DNA of 64,000 nt, taken from the NCBI GenBank assembly GCA_036513415.1, contig DATBZA010000137.1, positions 1 through 64,000 on the forward strand, written 5' to 3'. Made by a program: the position numbers and the translations under genes. The stretch is from 40CM-4-68-19 sp036513415. Its GTDB lineage: Bacteria > Myxococcota > Myxococcia > Myxococcales > 40CM-4-68-19. Under the pieces are notes generated by a model that saw only the letters and a list, made by a program, of their open reading frames with translations, was not told the DNA's origin and made no database searches. Of the stretch, positions 16,749-25,123 are shown piece by piece (the stretch's first letter is position 1; each line of letters opens with the position of its first letter).

Positions 16749-17034
16749 AGGTCCGCACGCGTGTCGGCAGGACTCGCACATCCGTCGTACGTGTGGGTGG
16801 AGGGCGCCCACGACCCGCCCGGATCGGTCTCTCCGGGCTGTGTCCCCAGAAGAAGGGAGTGCCTGCGTCCTGGATCGGTAGCTCCGCAAGGGCTCGTGGC
16901 GAGCCTCCTGCCGGGACGCCGATTCCGTGGAATTTCCTTCGACGCCGCGGTGAAAACGAGCGAAAGTGCGCGCTGCGGATCCGGCGGACCGTTATGCTGC
17001 ACGCCCGCGCTTTTCACTCTGACGCAAGGCATTC

Positions 17035-18069
17035 ATGTTCAACGGCATTTACAAGCTCTTCTCCCGCGACCTGGCCATCGATCTCGGCACCGCGAACACG
17101 CTGATCTACATCCGCGGGATGGGCATCGTCTCGAACGAGCCCTCGGTCGTCGCCGTGCAGCAGGAAGCGCGGGGCGGAAAGAAGGTCCTTGCCGTGGGCA
17201 AGGAAGCGAAGGAGATGCTCGGGCGCACGCCGGGCAACATCGTCGCCATCCGCCCGATGAAGGACGGGGTGATCGCCGACTTCGAGATCACCGCTGCGAT
17301 GCTGCGCTACTTCATCCGCGCGGCGCACAACCGGTCCACGCTGGTGAAGCCGCGCATCATCATCGGGATCCCGTCGGGCATCACCGAAGTGGAGCGCCGC
17401 GCCGTGCGCGAGGCCGCGGAGAGCGCCGGGGCGCGCGAGGTCTACCTGATCGAGCAGCCGATGGCCGCGGCGATCGGCGCCGGGCTGCCGATCACCGAGC
17501 CGTCCGGGAACATGATCGTGGACATCGGCGGCGGCACCAGCGACGTCGCGGTGATCTCTCTCGCCGGCATCGTGTACGCCAAGAGCGTCCGCGTAGGCGG
17601 CGACAAGATGGACGAAGCGATCATCCAGCACATCAAGCGCAAGTACAATCTCTTGATCGGCGAGCGCACCGCCGAGCTGATCAAGATGGGCATCGGCAAC
17701 GCCTACCCGAGCGACGAAGTGCTCACCATGGACATCAAGGGGCGCGATCTCGTCGCCGGCGTGCCGCGCACGCTCACGGTGAGCTCGGACGAGATCCGCG
17801 ACGCGCTCGCCGAGCCGGTCAACGCCATCGTCGAAGCGGTGAAGGTGACGCTGGAGCGCACCCCTCCCGAGCTGGCGGGCGACATCGCGGACCGCGGGAT
17901 CGTGCTCGCGGGCGGCGGCGCGCTGCTCAAGAACCTGGACGCGCTCCTCCGCGAGGAGACGGGCCTCCCTGTGTTCCTCGCCGAGGATCCCCTCTCTTCC
18001 GTCGTGATCGGCGCCGGCAAGGCGCTGGAGGAGCTGGACATCCTCAGGCAGGTCTGCAGCCCTGCCTGA
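17035..18069 (+). CDS. mreB: Rod shape-determining protein MreB
   Basis: A 344-residue bacterial actin. The phosphate-1 loop AIDLGTANTLIY begins near residue 14 and a phosphate-2 loop VDIGGGTSDVAVISL near residue 162; the adenosine motif IVLAGGGALLKNLD lies near residue 290. MreB forms membrane-associated filaments that direct cell-wall synthesis. mreC, mreD, pbp2 and rodA do not follow; instead an EcsC-family gene starts 40 bp later. This orphan arrangement may mark a second MreB paralogue or a dispersed mre cluster. Confidence 0.95.
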   Translation: MFNGIYKLFSRDLAIDLGTANTLIYIRGMGIVSNEPSVVAVQQEARGGKKVLAVGKEAKEMLGRTPGNIVAIRPMKDGVIADFEITAAMLRYFIRAAHNRSTLVKPRIIIGIPSGITEVERRAVREAAESAGAREVYLIEQPMAAAIGAGLPITEPSGNMIVDIGGGTSDVAVISLAGIVYAKSVRVGGDKMDEAIIQHIKRKYNLLIGERTAELIKMGIGNAYPSDEVLTMDIKGRDLVAGVPRTLTVSSDEIRDALAEPVNAIVEAVKVTLERTPPELAGDIADRGIVLAGGGALLKNLDALLREETGLPVFLAEDPLSSVVIGAGKALEELDILRQVCSPA

Positions 18070-18109
18070 GCCCGGCGCGAATTCCGCGGGCGGGTTACAA
18101 TTCCCGCTG

Positions 18110-18676
18110 GTGTTGACGGAGTTCGCCAAGCAGCGCCTCTGGGGCGTGTACGTGGCCGAGATCGCGCGCTGCCGCAAGCGCGTTGACGAGCTGCGGGACA
18201 AGTACCCGAGCGCGAGCGCGCAGGAGCTGGCGCAGCGGCTCACGGACACCAAGAAGACCTGGGCATCGACGGGCGGGGCCGTCTCGGGCCTCTTCGGGCT
18301 GGCGCTGGTGCCGGCGGACCTCGTCTTCGTCACCGTGCTGCAGCTCACGCTGATCATGGAGGTCGCGCTGGTGCACAGGGTGAACCTCAAGTCCGACCGC
18401 GCGCGGGACGAAGTGTTCGAGGTGCTCGGGTACTCGAACGGCGCGGACACCGTGAACCTGGCTGGGCGGGCGGGACCGAAGGTGCTGGCGAGGGTGGCCG
18501 AGAAGGTGCTGACCAAGCGCGGCCTGGCCCAGCTCGGCCGCGTGGTCCCCATCCTCGCCTCGCCGGTGGTCGCCTACCTCAACAATCGCGACCTGCAGCG
18601 CGCCGGGCTAGCGGCGGTGCGTTTCTACGGAACCATCCGCCAGCTCCCCAGGCGGCGCCCGGTTTCGGCCGTCTAA
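18110..18676 (+). CDS. EcsC family protein
   Basis: A 188-residue protein resembling the EcsC family. It has a charged helical N-terminus, a glycine-rich hydrophobic stretch TGGAVSGLFGLALVPADLVFV (split here; about residues 58-78), and further hydrophobic helices near 135-165. Start codons available are the GTG at 18110 and TTG at 18113; neither has a strong ribosome site. It lies 40 bp after mreB and is likely co-transcribed. EcsC is linked to an ABC transporter in Bacillus, but the molecular role is unknown. Confidence 0.6.
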   Translation: MLTEFAKQRLWGVYVAEIARCRKRVDELRDKYPSASAQELAQRLTDTKKTWASTGGAVSGLFGLALVPADLVFVTVLQLTLIMEVALVHRVNLKSDRARDEVFEVLGYSNGADTVNLAGRAGPKVLARVAEKVLTKRGLAQLGRVVPILASPVVAYLNNRDLQRAGLAAVRFYGTIRQLPRRRPVSAV

Positions 18677-18708
18677 AACGCATCTCAAAACCGGGCTCGC
18701 GATGAACC

Positions 18709-18725
18709 GCGCTCAAGAGTAGCTA
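18709..18725. repeat. Palindromic intergenic repeat (PAL), truncated copy 4
   Basis: Only the tail of the repeat remains: GCGCTCAAGAGTAGCTA. The last CTA (18723-18725) is the stop codon of the dienelactone hydrolase gene. The hairpin arms are missing, so this assignment is weaker than the others. Confidence 0.4.
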
Positions 18726-19535
18726 CTTCGACTTGACGTTCGCGTCCAAGAACTTCAGCGTCTTGTCCCAGGCGTCCTTCGCTGCCTCGGGGTTGTAGCG
18801 GCCTCCCGAAGGATTCGCGAACGCGTGGTCGGCGTCGTAGGAGTGGAACTCGTGCTTCACCCCCGCCTCCGTCAGGGCCTGATCGAAGGCCGCAACCTTT
18901 TCGGGCGTGAACGAGCGGTCCCTCTTTGCCCAGATCCCCAGCACTGGTCCGCGCAGCGTCTTGAGCCTGGCCACGTCCGTGATCGGCATGCCGTAGTACA
19001 TGATGGTGAAGCGGACGTCCTTGGGATCGTTCAGGGAGGCCTTGAGCGATTCGCCGCCTCCCATGCACCAGCCGATGGTGCCGACCTTGGCGCCGGAGGC
19101 GTTCTTCTTCAACCACTCGAGTCCGGCCTCCTCCACCTGGTCGCCCCATGTCTCGTCCTTCGCCTTCATCAGCTCGACCGCCTCGGCGGGGGTGGCCGCG
19201 ACTTTCCCCTTGTAGAGGTCGACCGCCAGCGCGAGGTAGCCCTCCTTGGCGAGCTGGTCTGCCTGGTGCTTGATCCAGTCGTTGAGCCCCCAGTACTCCT
19301 GGAGAACGAGCAACGCCCCGCGCGGCTTGCCCTTTGGCCGCGCCACGTAAGCCTCGGAAGGCTGTCCACCGGCCTGCAGTTTCGTCATGGTCCCCTCGGG
19401 CTTCGGCGCGTCGGGGTCCAACGAATGCGGCAGTTGGGACATGGGTACGGAAGCGTCCTTCCCGGATGCAGCTCCCGCGTCCGATTCGTGGACGTGCGCC
19501 TGCGCCAGCAATGCTGCTGCAAGGAGGATGAGCAT
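18723..19535 (-). CDS. Exported dienelactone hydrolase family protein
   Basis: A 270-residue alpha/beta hydrolase with an N-terminal signal peptide (MLILLAAALLAQA). The nucleophile elbow is GWCMGGG with Cys157, and the His is in SYDADHAFAN; the acid is probably the Asp of WAKRDRSFTPE. This cysteine triad is that of dienelactone hydrolases, but export and gene context do not support a role in chloroaromatic degradation; a general esterase is more likely. GAGGTG precedes the ATG. The queC gene lies just upstream on the same strand (3-bp gap). Confidence 0.85.
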   Translation of the reverse strand: MLILLAAALLAQAHVHESDAGAASGKDASVPMSQLPHSLDPDAPKPEGTMTKLQAGGQPSEAYVARPKGKPRGALLVLQEYWGLNDWIKHQADQLAKEGYLALAVDLYKGKVAATPAEAVELMKAKDETWGDQVEEAGLEWLKKNASGAKVGTIGWCMGGGESLKASLNDPKDVRFTIMYYGMPITDVARLKTLRGPVLGIWAKRDRSFTPEKVAAFDQALTEAGVKHEFHSYDADHAFANPSGGRYNPEAAKDAWDKTLKFLDANVKSK

Positions 19536-19538
19536 GGT

Positions 19539-20216
19539 TCACCTCGGGGAGTAGACCGTCGGGTCCGGGACGCCTGCGTCGCGAAAGCCCTGTGCGCGCA
19601 GGCGACAGGAGTCGCAGCGGCCACACGCGCGGCCCTGCGCGTCAGGGTCGTAGCAGGAGTGCGTCAAGGCGTACGGCACGCCGAGCCTGACGCCGGTCTG
19701 GACGATCTGCGATTTGGTCATCCTCAGCAGGGGCGCGTGCACCCGGTACGTCGCGCGGCCCTCGACCGCGGCTGCGGTGGCGACGTTGGCCAGCTTCTCG
19801 AAGGCCTCGACGAACGCGGGGCGGCAATCCGGGTACCCGGAATAGTCGATGGCGTTGACACCGATGTAGAGATCCTGCGCGTCGATGGTCTCGGCGTACC
19901 CGAGCGCCAGCGCGAGCAGCACCGTGTTGCGGGCGGGCACGTATGTGACCGGGATGCCCTCGCCGATGGGAATGTCCTTGGGGACGTCGATGGGGCCGGT
20001 GAGGGCGGACCCGCCGATCGCTCGCAGATCCAGCGACACCACCTTGAGCGGCGTTCCCAGCGCGCGCGCGATCCGCTCGGCGGCGATGATCTCGTGCTCG
20101 TGCCGCTGGCCGTAGCGGACGGCCAGGCCGTGGGGAGCGAAGCCGTCGTGTTTGGCGATGGCGAGACAGGTGCTGGAATCGAGGCCTCCAGAAAACAGCA
20201 CCACCGCGGCCCGCAT
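19539..20216 (-). CDS. queC: 7-cyano-7-deazaguanine synthase QueC
   Basis: A 225-residue enzyme that converts 7-carboxy-7-deazaguanine to preQ0 using ATP and ammonia, in queuosine biosynthesis. The PP-loop is FSGGLDSST (about 8-16), RNTVLLALAL lies near 105, and the zinc site is formed by Cys188, Cys198, Cys201 and Cys204 (CGRCDSC). The ATG at 20216 shares one base with the stop codon of the lipoprotein gene before it (TGATG). No queD, queE or queF is present here. Confidence 0.95.
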   Translation of the reverse strand: MRAAVVLFSGGLDSSTCLAIAKHDGFAPHGLAVRYGQRHEHEIIAAERIARALGTPLKVVSLDLRAIGGSALTGPIDVPKDIPIGEGIPVTYVPARNTVLLALALGYAETIDAQDLYIGVNAIDYSGYPDCRPAFVEAFEKLANVATAAAVEGRATYRVHAPLLRMTKSQIVQTGVRLGVPYALTHSCYDPDAQGRACGRCDSCRLRAQGFRDAGVPDPTVYSPR

Positions 20217-20761
20217 CAGAACAGGGTCCCGTTGATCGAGTAGGTGACCGTGCACGGCAGGTTGCACGCGCAGCCCGGCCCTCCCGTCACGCCGTCAGCC
20301 AGGGTGCCGGTGATCCCGGTGATCGGTGGAAGACCCCCATCGGGCCGCAGCACGAACGGGCCGGCCGTGCGGAGATAGCCCTCGAACGTCTCCACGAGGG
20401 TGACCTCGCAGCCGCACGCCGTCGTCTGCCCTGCGGGATTGGCGAAGAGAAAACCGCCGTCGGCAAGCAGGTCGCTCGTGCGCGCCCCACCCTTGCCGGC
20501 AACCAGGAGATTCAGCTGCGTGCCGCCGTCCGGCCAGGTGCCGACACAGACCGTGGCGTTCTTGACGCCCGCGTCATCGAGCGTCAGCCGCAGCGGGCCG
20601 CCATCCGGGCCGCCGTCGAGGTGGATGCATTCGCCCGCGTCGTGGGAGCCAGTGAAGCCAAGCGCGTACTGCCCCACGATGCTGGTATTGGGGGGACACT
20701 GCAGGCCGGATTGCTCGAGGCAGGCGGCAGGCAGGAGCAACAGCAGGAGGAAGGCTCGCAT
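20216..20761 (-). CDS. Putative lipoprotein
   Basis: A 181-residue protein with signal sequence MRAFLLLLLLPAAC, a lipobox with Cys14. The mature part is rich in Gly and Asp-Gly pairs (PDGG repeated four times) and contains several cysteines, including CGCEV and CACNLPC, that could form disulfides. I do not recognise the family. It overlaps by one base both the LON-domain gene before it and queC after it, so all three should be translated from one transcript although their functions look unrelated. Confidence 0.6.
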   Translation of the reverse strand: MRAFLLLLLLPAACLEQSGLQCPPNTSIVGQYALGFTGSHDAGECIHLDGGPDGGPLRLTLDDAGVKNATVCVGTWPDGGTQLNLLVAGKGGARTSDLLADGGFLFANPAGQTTACGCEVTLVETFEGYLRTAGPFVLRPDGGLPPITGITGTLADGVTGGPGCACNLPCTVTYSINGTLF

Positions 20762-21417
20762 CAGTTCGGGGCCGAGACGTTGAAGGCGGTTCGGGCCAGC
20801 GCAGCGGCGGCCGCCTGGGTGGCCAACTGCAGCCGCGGCTCGAGCTCCACTGCTTCCAGGACGCCCTGCCGCTCGCGCGGGTTGGCCAGCAGAGCGCCGG
20901 CCACGATGTCGGCGAGGTCCCCCGGATCGTTCGCCCGCGAGGCGAGCTGTGCCAGCGCCTGCGTCTCCTCGTTCCGCAGCGCAGCCGAGAGCGCGAGCAC
21001 GAGCCGCTTCAGATCGCTGGCCATCTGGCCCGCGGCAGCGCTCGGACGCGAGCCGAGCGGGCTCGCGCGCACCAGCCGGTAGGGCTTTTCGCTCGCGTGC
21101 TCCTGCTCGATCAGCGCACGCTGCACGCCCCGGAGCACGATGTTGAAGCGCCCGTCCGGCAGCCGGTCCACCCGCGCCAGCACGCCGACGCCGATCACGG
21201 GCAGCACGCGAGGCGGGCGCTCACCGGCCGCCCGGTCGTCCGGGATGTTGGCCAAGGCGAGCGCGCGCAAGCCTCCGTCGCAGTCGCGCGTCATCTGCCG
21301 GTAGCGGGGCTCGAACACGTGCAGCGGCACCAGCGCGTGCGGCAGCAGCACCGCGCCAGGCAGCGGAAAGATGGGAAGCCGTGGCAGTGCGCGCCGCACC
21401 CGCTCCGCGTCGTTCAT
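20761..21417 (-). CDS. LON substrate-binding domain protein
   Basis: A 218-residue protein consisting of a LON N-terminal domain only: LPIFPLPGAVLLPHALVPLHVFEPRYR (split; about 14-40) is the family start, followed by VGVGVLARV, the FNIVLRGVQRA strand and a helical half from about 125. There is no AAA+ or protease domain. Such stand-alone proteins are of uncertain role. It is the first gene of a three-gene overlapping set with a lipoprotein and queC. Confidence 0.85.
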   Translation of the reverse strand: MNDAERVRRALPRLPIFPLPGAVLLPHALVPLHVFEPRYRQMTRDCDGGLRALALANIPDDRAAGERPPRVLPVIGVGVLARVDRLPDGRFNIVLRGVQRALIEQEHASEKPYRLVRASPLGSRPSAAAGQMASDLKRLVLALSAALRNEETQALAQLASRANDPGDLADIVAGALLANPRERQGVLEAVELEPRLQLATQAAAAALARTAFNVSAPN

Positions 21418-21437
21418 GTTCCGGAGCCTACACCGTT

Positions 21438-23864
21438 TCAGGCGGCCTTGGCGGCGGCTTGTCCGGTGTGGGCCGCGCGGACGACCGTCTGGATGCGCAT
21501 CCCGTAGAAGCTGCGCCAGACGAACACCACCGACACGGCGAAGAAGATGGCGGCCAGCACCAGCCGGGTCCCGCTCTGCATCTCGGTCGCCAGCTCGACG
21601 GCGAGGAGGCCGAAGAGGGTGGTGAACTTGATGATGGGGTTCATCGCAACGCTGGAAGTGTCCTTGAACGGATCGCCGACCGTGTCGCCCACCACGACTG
21701 CGGCGTGGAGCGGCGTTCCCTTCGCCTTCAGCTCCACTTCCACCACCTTCTTCGCGTTGTCCCAGGCGCCGCCGGCATTTGCCATGAAGATGGCCTGGTA
21801 GAGGCCGAAGATGGCGATCGAGATCAGATATCCGATGAAGAAGTAGCTCTCCAGGCAGGCGAAGGCGAGGGTGGAGAAGAAAACCACCAGGAAGATGTTC
21901 CACATGCCGCGCTGGGCGTACTGCGTGCAGATCTCCACCACCTTCTTGGAGTCGGCGATCGACGCCTTGGTGGCACCTTCCAGCTTGATGTTCGCCTTGA
22001 TGAACTCCACCGCGCGGTATGCGCCGGTCGAGACCGCTTGAGTGGAAGCGCCGGTGAACCAGTAGATGACGGCCCCGCCGGTGATCAGGCCGAGGAGGAA
22101 CGGCGCGTACAGGATGGTGAGGTATTGCATGTTCGCCCGCAGGCCATCGGTCAGCACCATGATGATGGAGAAGATCATGGTGGTGGCGCCAACGACCGCG
22201 GTGCCGATCAGGACCGGCTTCGCCGTGGCCTTGAAGGTGTTCCCGGCCCCGTCGTTCTCCTCCAGGAAGTGCTTGGCCTTCTCGAAGGAGATGTCGAAGC
22301 CGAAGTCGCGCTTCACCTCCGCCTGGATGCCGGGGAGCTGCTCGATGATGGAAAGCTCGTAGACCGACTGCGCGTTGTCGGTGACCGGCCCGTAGCTATC
22401 GACGGCGATGGTCACCGGGCCCATGCCCAGGAACCCGAAGGCCACCAAGCCGAAGGCGAAGACGGCCGGGGCCAGCATCAACTGTCCGAGGTCCTGGGTG
22501 GAGACGAGGAAGCCGATCCCCATCAGGGAGACGATGACGATTCCCATCCAGTACGCGCTGAAGTTGCCCGCCGTGAGCCCGGAAAGGACGTTGAGCGAGG
22601 CGCCTCCCTCGCGTGAAGCCGTGACCACCTCACGCACGTGGGCTGACTCCGTGGAGGTGAACACCTTCACCACCTCCGGGATGATGGCGCCGGCCAGCGT
22701 TCCCGCGGTGATGATCAAGGACAGCTTCCACCACATGCTGGTGTCGCCGCCGAGGTTGGGGATCAAGAGGTAGCTGACGACGAACGTGAGCGCCACCGAC
22801 ACCAGCGAGGTGAGCCACACCAGGAACGTGAGGGGCGCCTCGAAGTTCATCCGGTCGGCGTTCTCATACCGCGCGCGGGAGATGACCTCGTTGATCAGGT
22901 AGGACCCGACCGACGCGACGATCATCATGATGCGCATGGCGAAAATCCAGACCAGCAGCTGGACCTGCACCGCGGGCTCCCGGACCGCCAGCAGGATGAA
23001 GCTGATCAGCGCCACTCCAGTGACGCCGTAGGTCTCGAAGCCGTCGGCGGAGGGCCCGACCGAATCGCCCGCGTTGTCGCCGGTGCAGTCGGCGATCACG
23101 CCCGGGTTGCGCGCGTCGTCCTCCTTGATGTTGAAGACGATCTTCATCAGATCGCTGCCGATGTCCGCGATCTTGGTGAAGATGCCGCCCGCGATGCGCA
23201 GCGCTGAGGCGCCCAGCGACTCGCCGATGGCGAAGCCGATGAAGCAGGGTCCGGCGTAGTCCGCCGGCACGAAGAGCAGGATGCAGAGCATCATCAGGAG
23301 CTCGATGCTGATCAGCATCGTGCCGATGGACATGCCCGCCTTGAGCGGAATGGCGTAGGTGAGGAAGGGCTTGCCCCGGAGTGCCGCGAAGGCGGTCCGG
23401 GAGTTGGCGAAGGTGTTCACCCGGATCCCGAACCAGGCCACGCCGTAGCTGCCACCGATCCCGAGCAGGCTGAAGACCACGATGGCGATCACCTTCTCGG
23501 CCTCGAAGTGCCTGAGCCAGCCGAAATAGATGACCATGATCACGCCGATGAAACCTTCGAGGATGAGGATGAACTTGCCCTGCGTGATCAGGTACGTCTT
23601 GCAGGTCTCGTAGATCAGCTCCGAGACCTCGAGCATCGCCCGGTGCACCGGCAGCTTCTTGAGCTGGGCGAAGATGCGGATGCCGAAGGCGAGGCCCAGG
23701 GCGCAGACGACCAATCCGGCCAGGAGCAGGTTGCGGCCCGACATGCCGAGGAACTGGACGCTGGCGAGATCGGGGAGCACCAGCTTCGCTTCGTCGGCGC
23801 GGGCGGCGAGCGGAAGGGCGAGGACCGCGAGGGCGGGCAGGGCGCGGCGAATGATGTTCTGCAT
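21438..23864 (-). CDS. hppA: Membrane-bound proton-pumping pyrophosphatase
   Basis: An 808-residue integral membrane pump that couples pyrophosphate hydrolysis to proton export. It has about 16 hydrophobic helices. Pyrophosphate-binding motifs include DIGSDLMKIVFNIKEDD and DCTGDNAGDSVGPSADGFE. The segment GNTFKATAK has Lys (about residue 545) at the position that is Ala in potassium-dependent pumps, which indicates the potassium-independent, proton-pumping class. An extra N-terminal signal-like helix ends in ARADEA. It lies downstream of the ExbBDD genes on the same strand but 175 bp away, with a repeat element between. Confidence 0.95.
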   Translation of the reverse strand: MQNIIRRALPALAVLALPLAARADEAKLVLPDLASVQFLGMSGRNLLLAGLVVCALGLAFGIRIFAQLKKLPVHRAMLEVSELIYETCKTYLITQGKFILILEGFIGVIMVIYFGWLRHFEAEKVIAIVVFSLLGIGGSYGVAWFGIRVNTFANSRTAFAALRGKPFLTYAIPLKAGMSIGTMLISIELLMMLCILLFVPADYAGPCFIGFAIGESLGASALRIAGGIFTKIADIGSDLMKIVFNIKEDDARNPGVIADCTGDNAGDSVGPSADGFETYGVTGVALISFILLAVREPAVQVQLLVWIFAMRIMMIVASVGSYLINEVISRARYENADRMNFEAPLTFLVWLTSLVSVALTFVVSYLLIPNLGGDTSMWWKLSLIITAGTLAGAIIPEVVKVFTSTESAHVREVVTASREGGASLNVLSGLTAGNFSAYWMGIVIVSLMGIGFLVSTQDLGQLMLAPAVFAFGLVAFGFLGMGPVTIAVDSYGPVTDNAQSVYELSIIEQLPGIQAEVKRDFGFDISFEKAKHFLEENDGAGNTFKATAKPVLIGTAVVGATTMIFSIIMVLTDGLRANMQYLTILYAPFLLGLITGGAVIYWFTGASTQAVSTGAYRAVEFIKANIKLEGATKASIADSKKVVEICTQYAQRGMWNIFLVVFFSTLAFACLESYFFIGYLISIAIFGLYQAIFMANAGGAWDNAKKVVEVELKAKGTPLHAAVVVGDTVGDPFKDTSSVAMNPIIKFTTLFGLLAVELATEMQSGTRLVLAAIFFAVSVVFVWRSFYGMRIQTVVRAAHTGQAAAKAA

Positions 23865-23950
23865 GGGGCGCGGGGCTCCAACCAGAGCTTCGGGGCGCGG
23901 AAAATAGAGTGATCCGCTGCTCATGTAAAGTCCGAATGGAACAATGCTGC

Positions 23951-24030
23951 CGATCAAACGCCGAGCACGCCGAGCACGCCGCGGTCGGGCTGTTTCACCT
24001 CGGTGCCCCGGCGTGCCTGGTGCTTGAACT
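23951..24030. repeat. Short copy of the terminal-inverted-repeat element (copy C)
   Basis: The left end from 23952 begins GATCAAACGCCGAGCACG and continues with two more 9-bp units. The right end at about 23998-24030 is a decayed inverted copy (CCTCGG...GCTTGAACT), roughly 80% alike by eye. Only about 15 bp remain between them, so this is a minimal or internally deleted form of the elements at 40425-40617 and 59102-59286. It lies between hppA and an exbD gene. Confidence 0.65.
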
Positions 24031-24039
24031 GTCGACCGC

Positions 24040-24612
24040 TTATCTGCTGGCGGTGACGGTGGCGGCGGGGCTGCCTTCGCGCGAGAGGGCGGCGAAGTTG
24101 ATGTTGGCGAAGCCGCTCTGGTTGCAGGCGAACATGATCCGCTTGATCACCTTGAAGGGGATCCGGCGGTCAGCCTGCACGTTGACCAGCCCGCGGAAGG
24201 GATGGTCCGGATCGTTCAGGTGGACGGCCTCGTACCTGCGCTTCTCGTCCCGGAGCGCCTCCTCGAGCTCGGGGACGTTGAGCGCGTCGCCTTTGTCGAG
24301 ATCGCCCGTGTTCAGCAGCATCCGGCCGTCGAAGGTCACCGCCTCGGCGGAGACCGAGACCACGGGCGCACGCTCGAGCTGGGCTCCATGGTACGCATCG
24401 GGAAGCCGGATGTCCTTGGACATGTAGAGCACTTCGCCGTTCGCGCTGAAGTTCATCAGCAGGAAGATGACGATGATGGTCATCACGTCGACCAGCGAGG
24501 TGAGCGTGAGCGCCGCGTAGACGCCCCGCTTGGCCCGGGTGAACTTCTTGGCGAAGACCTTGCTCTGCGCGATCCGCTCGCAGGGACGCTTGCCCGGTGT
24601 GACGATGGCCAT
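24040..24612 (-). CDS. ExbD/TolR family protein (second of pair)
   Basis: A 190-residue biopolymer-transport protein. A basic N-terminus precedes one transmembrane helix, SLVDVMTIIVIFLLMNF (about 39-55), with the conserved Asp that carries protons in ExbD, TolR and MotB-like stators. The periplasmic part ends with the usual C-terminal beta/alpha fold (VNVQADRRIPFKVIKRIMF). It lies 12 bp after the other exbD gene and forms a stator with the ExbB protein upstream. Two different ExbD paralogues with one ExbB is the composition of the Myxococcus AglRQS gliding motor; a Tol/Exb energiser is the alternative. Confidence 0.85.
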   Translation of the reverse strand: MAIVTPGKRPCERIAQSKVFAKKFTRAKRGVYAALTLTSLVDVMTIIVIFLLMNFSANGEVLYMSKDIRLPDAYHGAQLERAPVVSVSAEAVTFDGRMLLNTGDLDKGDALNVPELEEALRDEKRRYEAVHLNDPDHPFRGLVNVQADRRIPFKVIKRIMFACNQSGFANINFAALSREGSPAATVTASR

Positions 24613-24624
24613 GACCCGTCCCCC

Positions 24625-25089
24625 CTAGTTCGCCGGCGCAACGGTCACGTTGCGCAGCCGCTCGCCCATCGCCGTGTCGACGGTCTCCACCAGGTCCGAG
24701 TACGCGACCGCGTCCTCCGGCTGCACGGTGATGGCGTTCTGATCCGGCAGGCTCGTCTTCAACGTCTTCAGCTTCTCGCCTAGCGCCTTGCGGTCAAAGG
24801 CCCCGTTCAGCTTGGGGATGTCGATGCTCGCTCCCGCCATGGTGAGCTGGTAGCCCTTGTCGTTGAGCAGGAGCTTCACGTCGATGGTGCTCTCCTGCTT
24901 GCTCTGCTGCTCCGGCGGTCCTCCGCTGCTCGACACCTGAAGTCCCGCGATCTGCGTCCACACCGCGGTGATCAAGAGGAAGCTGATGCAGCAGGAGAGC
25001 AGGTCGATGAACGGCACGAGGTTCAGCTCGGCGTCGAGCGCCTTCTTTCCGCCTTTTCCGGTGTGTTCCTGCGGTGCCGCAGAAGCCAT
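24625..25089 (-). CDS. ExbD/TolR family protein (first of pair)
   Basis: A 154-residue protein with one transmembrane helix carrying the conserved Asp: LNLVPFIDLLSCCISFLLI (about 23-41). The periplasmic part starts with a Ser/Gln-rich linker and ends in a domain with ALGEKLKTLKTSL and ITVQPEDAVAYSDLVE. It follows the exbB gene by 34 bp and precedes a second exbD, so all three are likely one operon. Confidence 0.85.
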   Translation of the reverse strand: MASAAPQEHTGKGGKKALDAELNLVPFIDLLSCCISFLLITAVWTQIAGLQVSSSGGPPEQQSKQESTIDVKLLLNDKGYQLTMAGASIDIPKLNGAFDRKALGEKLKTLKTSLPDQNAITVQPEDAVAYSDLVETVDTAMGERLRNVTVAPAN

Positions 25090-25123
25090 GTCGATCTCCC
25101 TCCCCGCTCCGGTGCCCGCGCGC

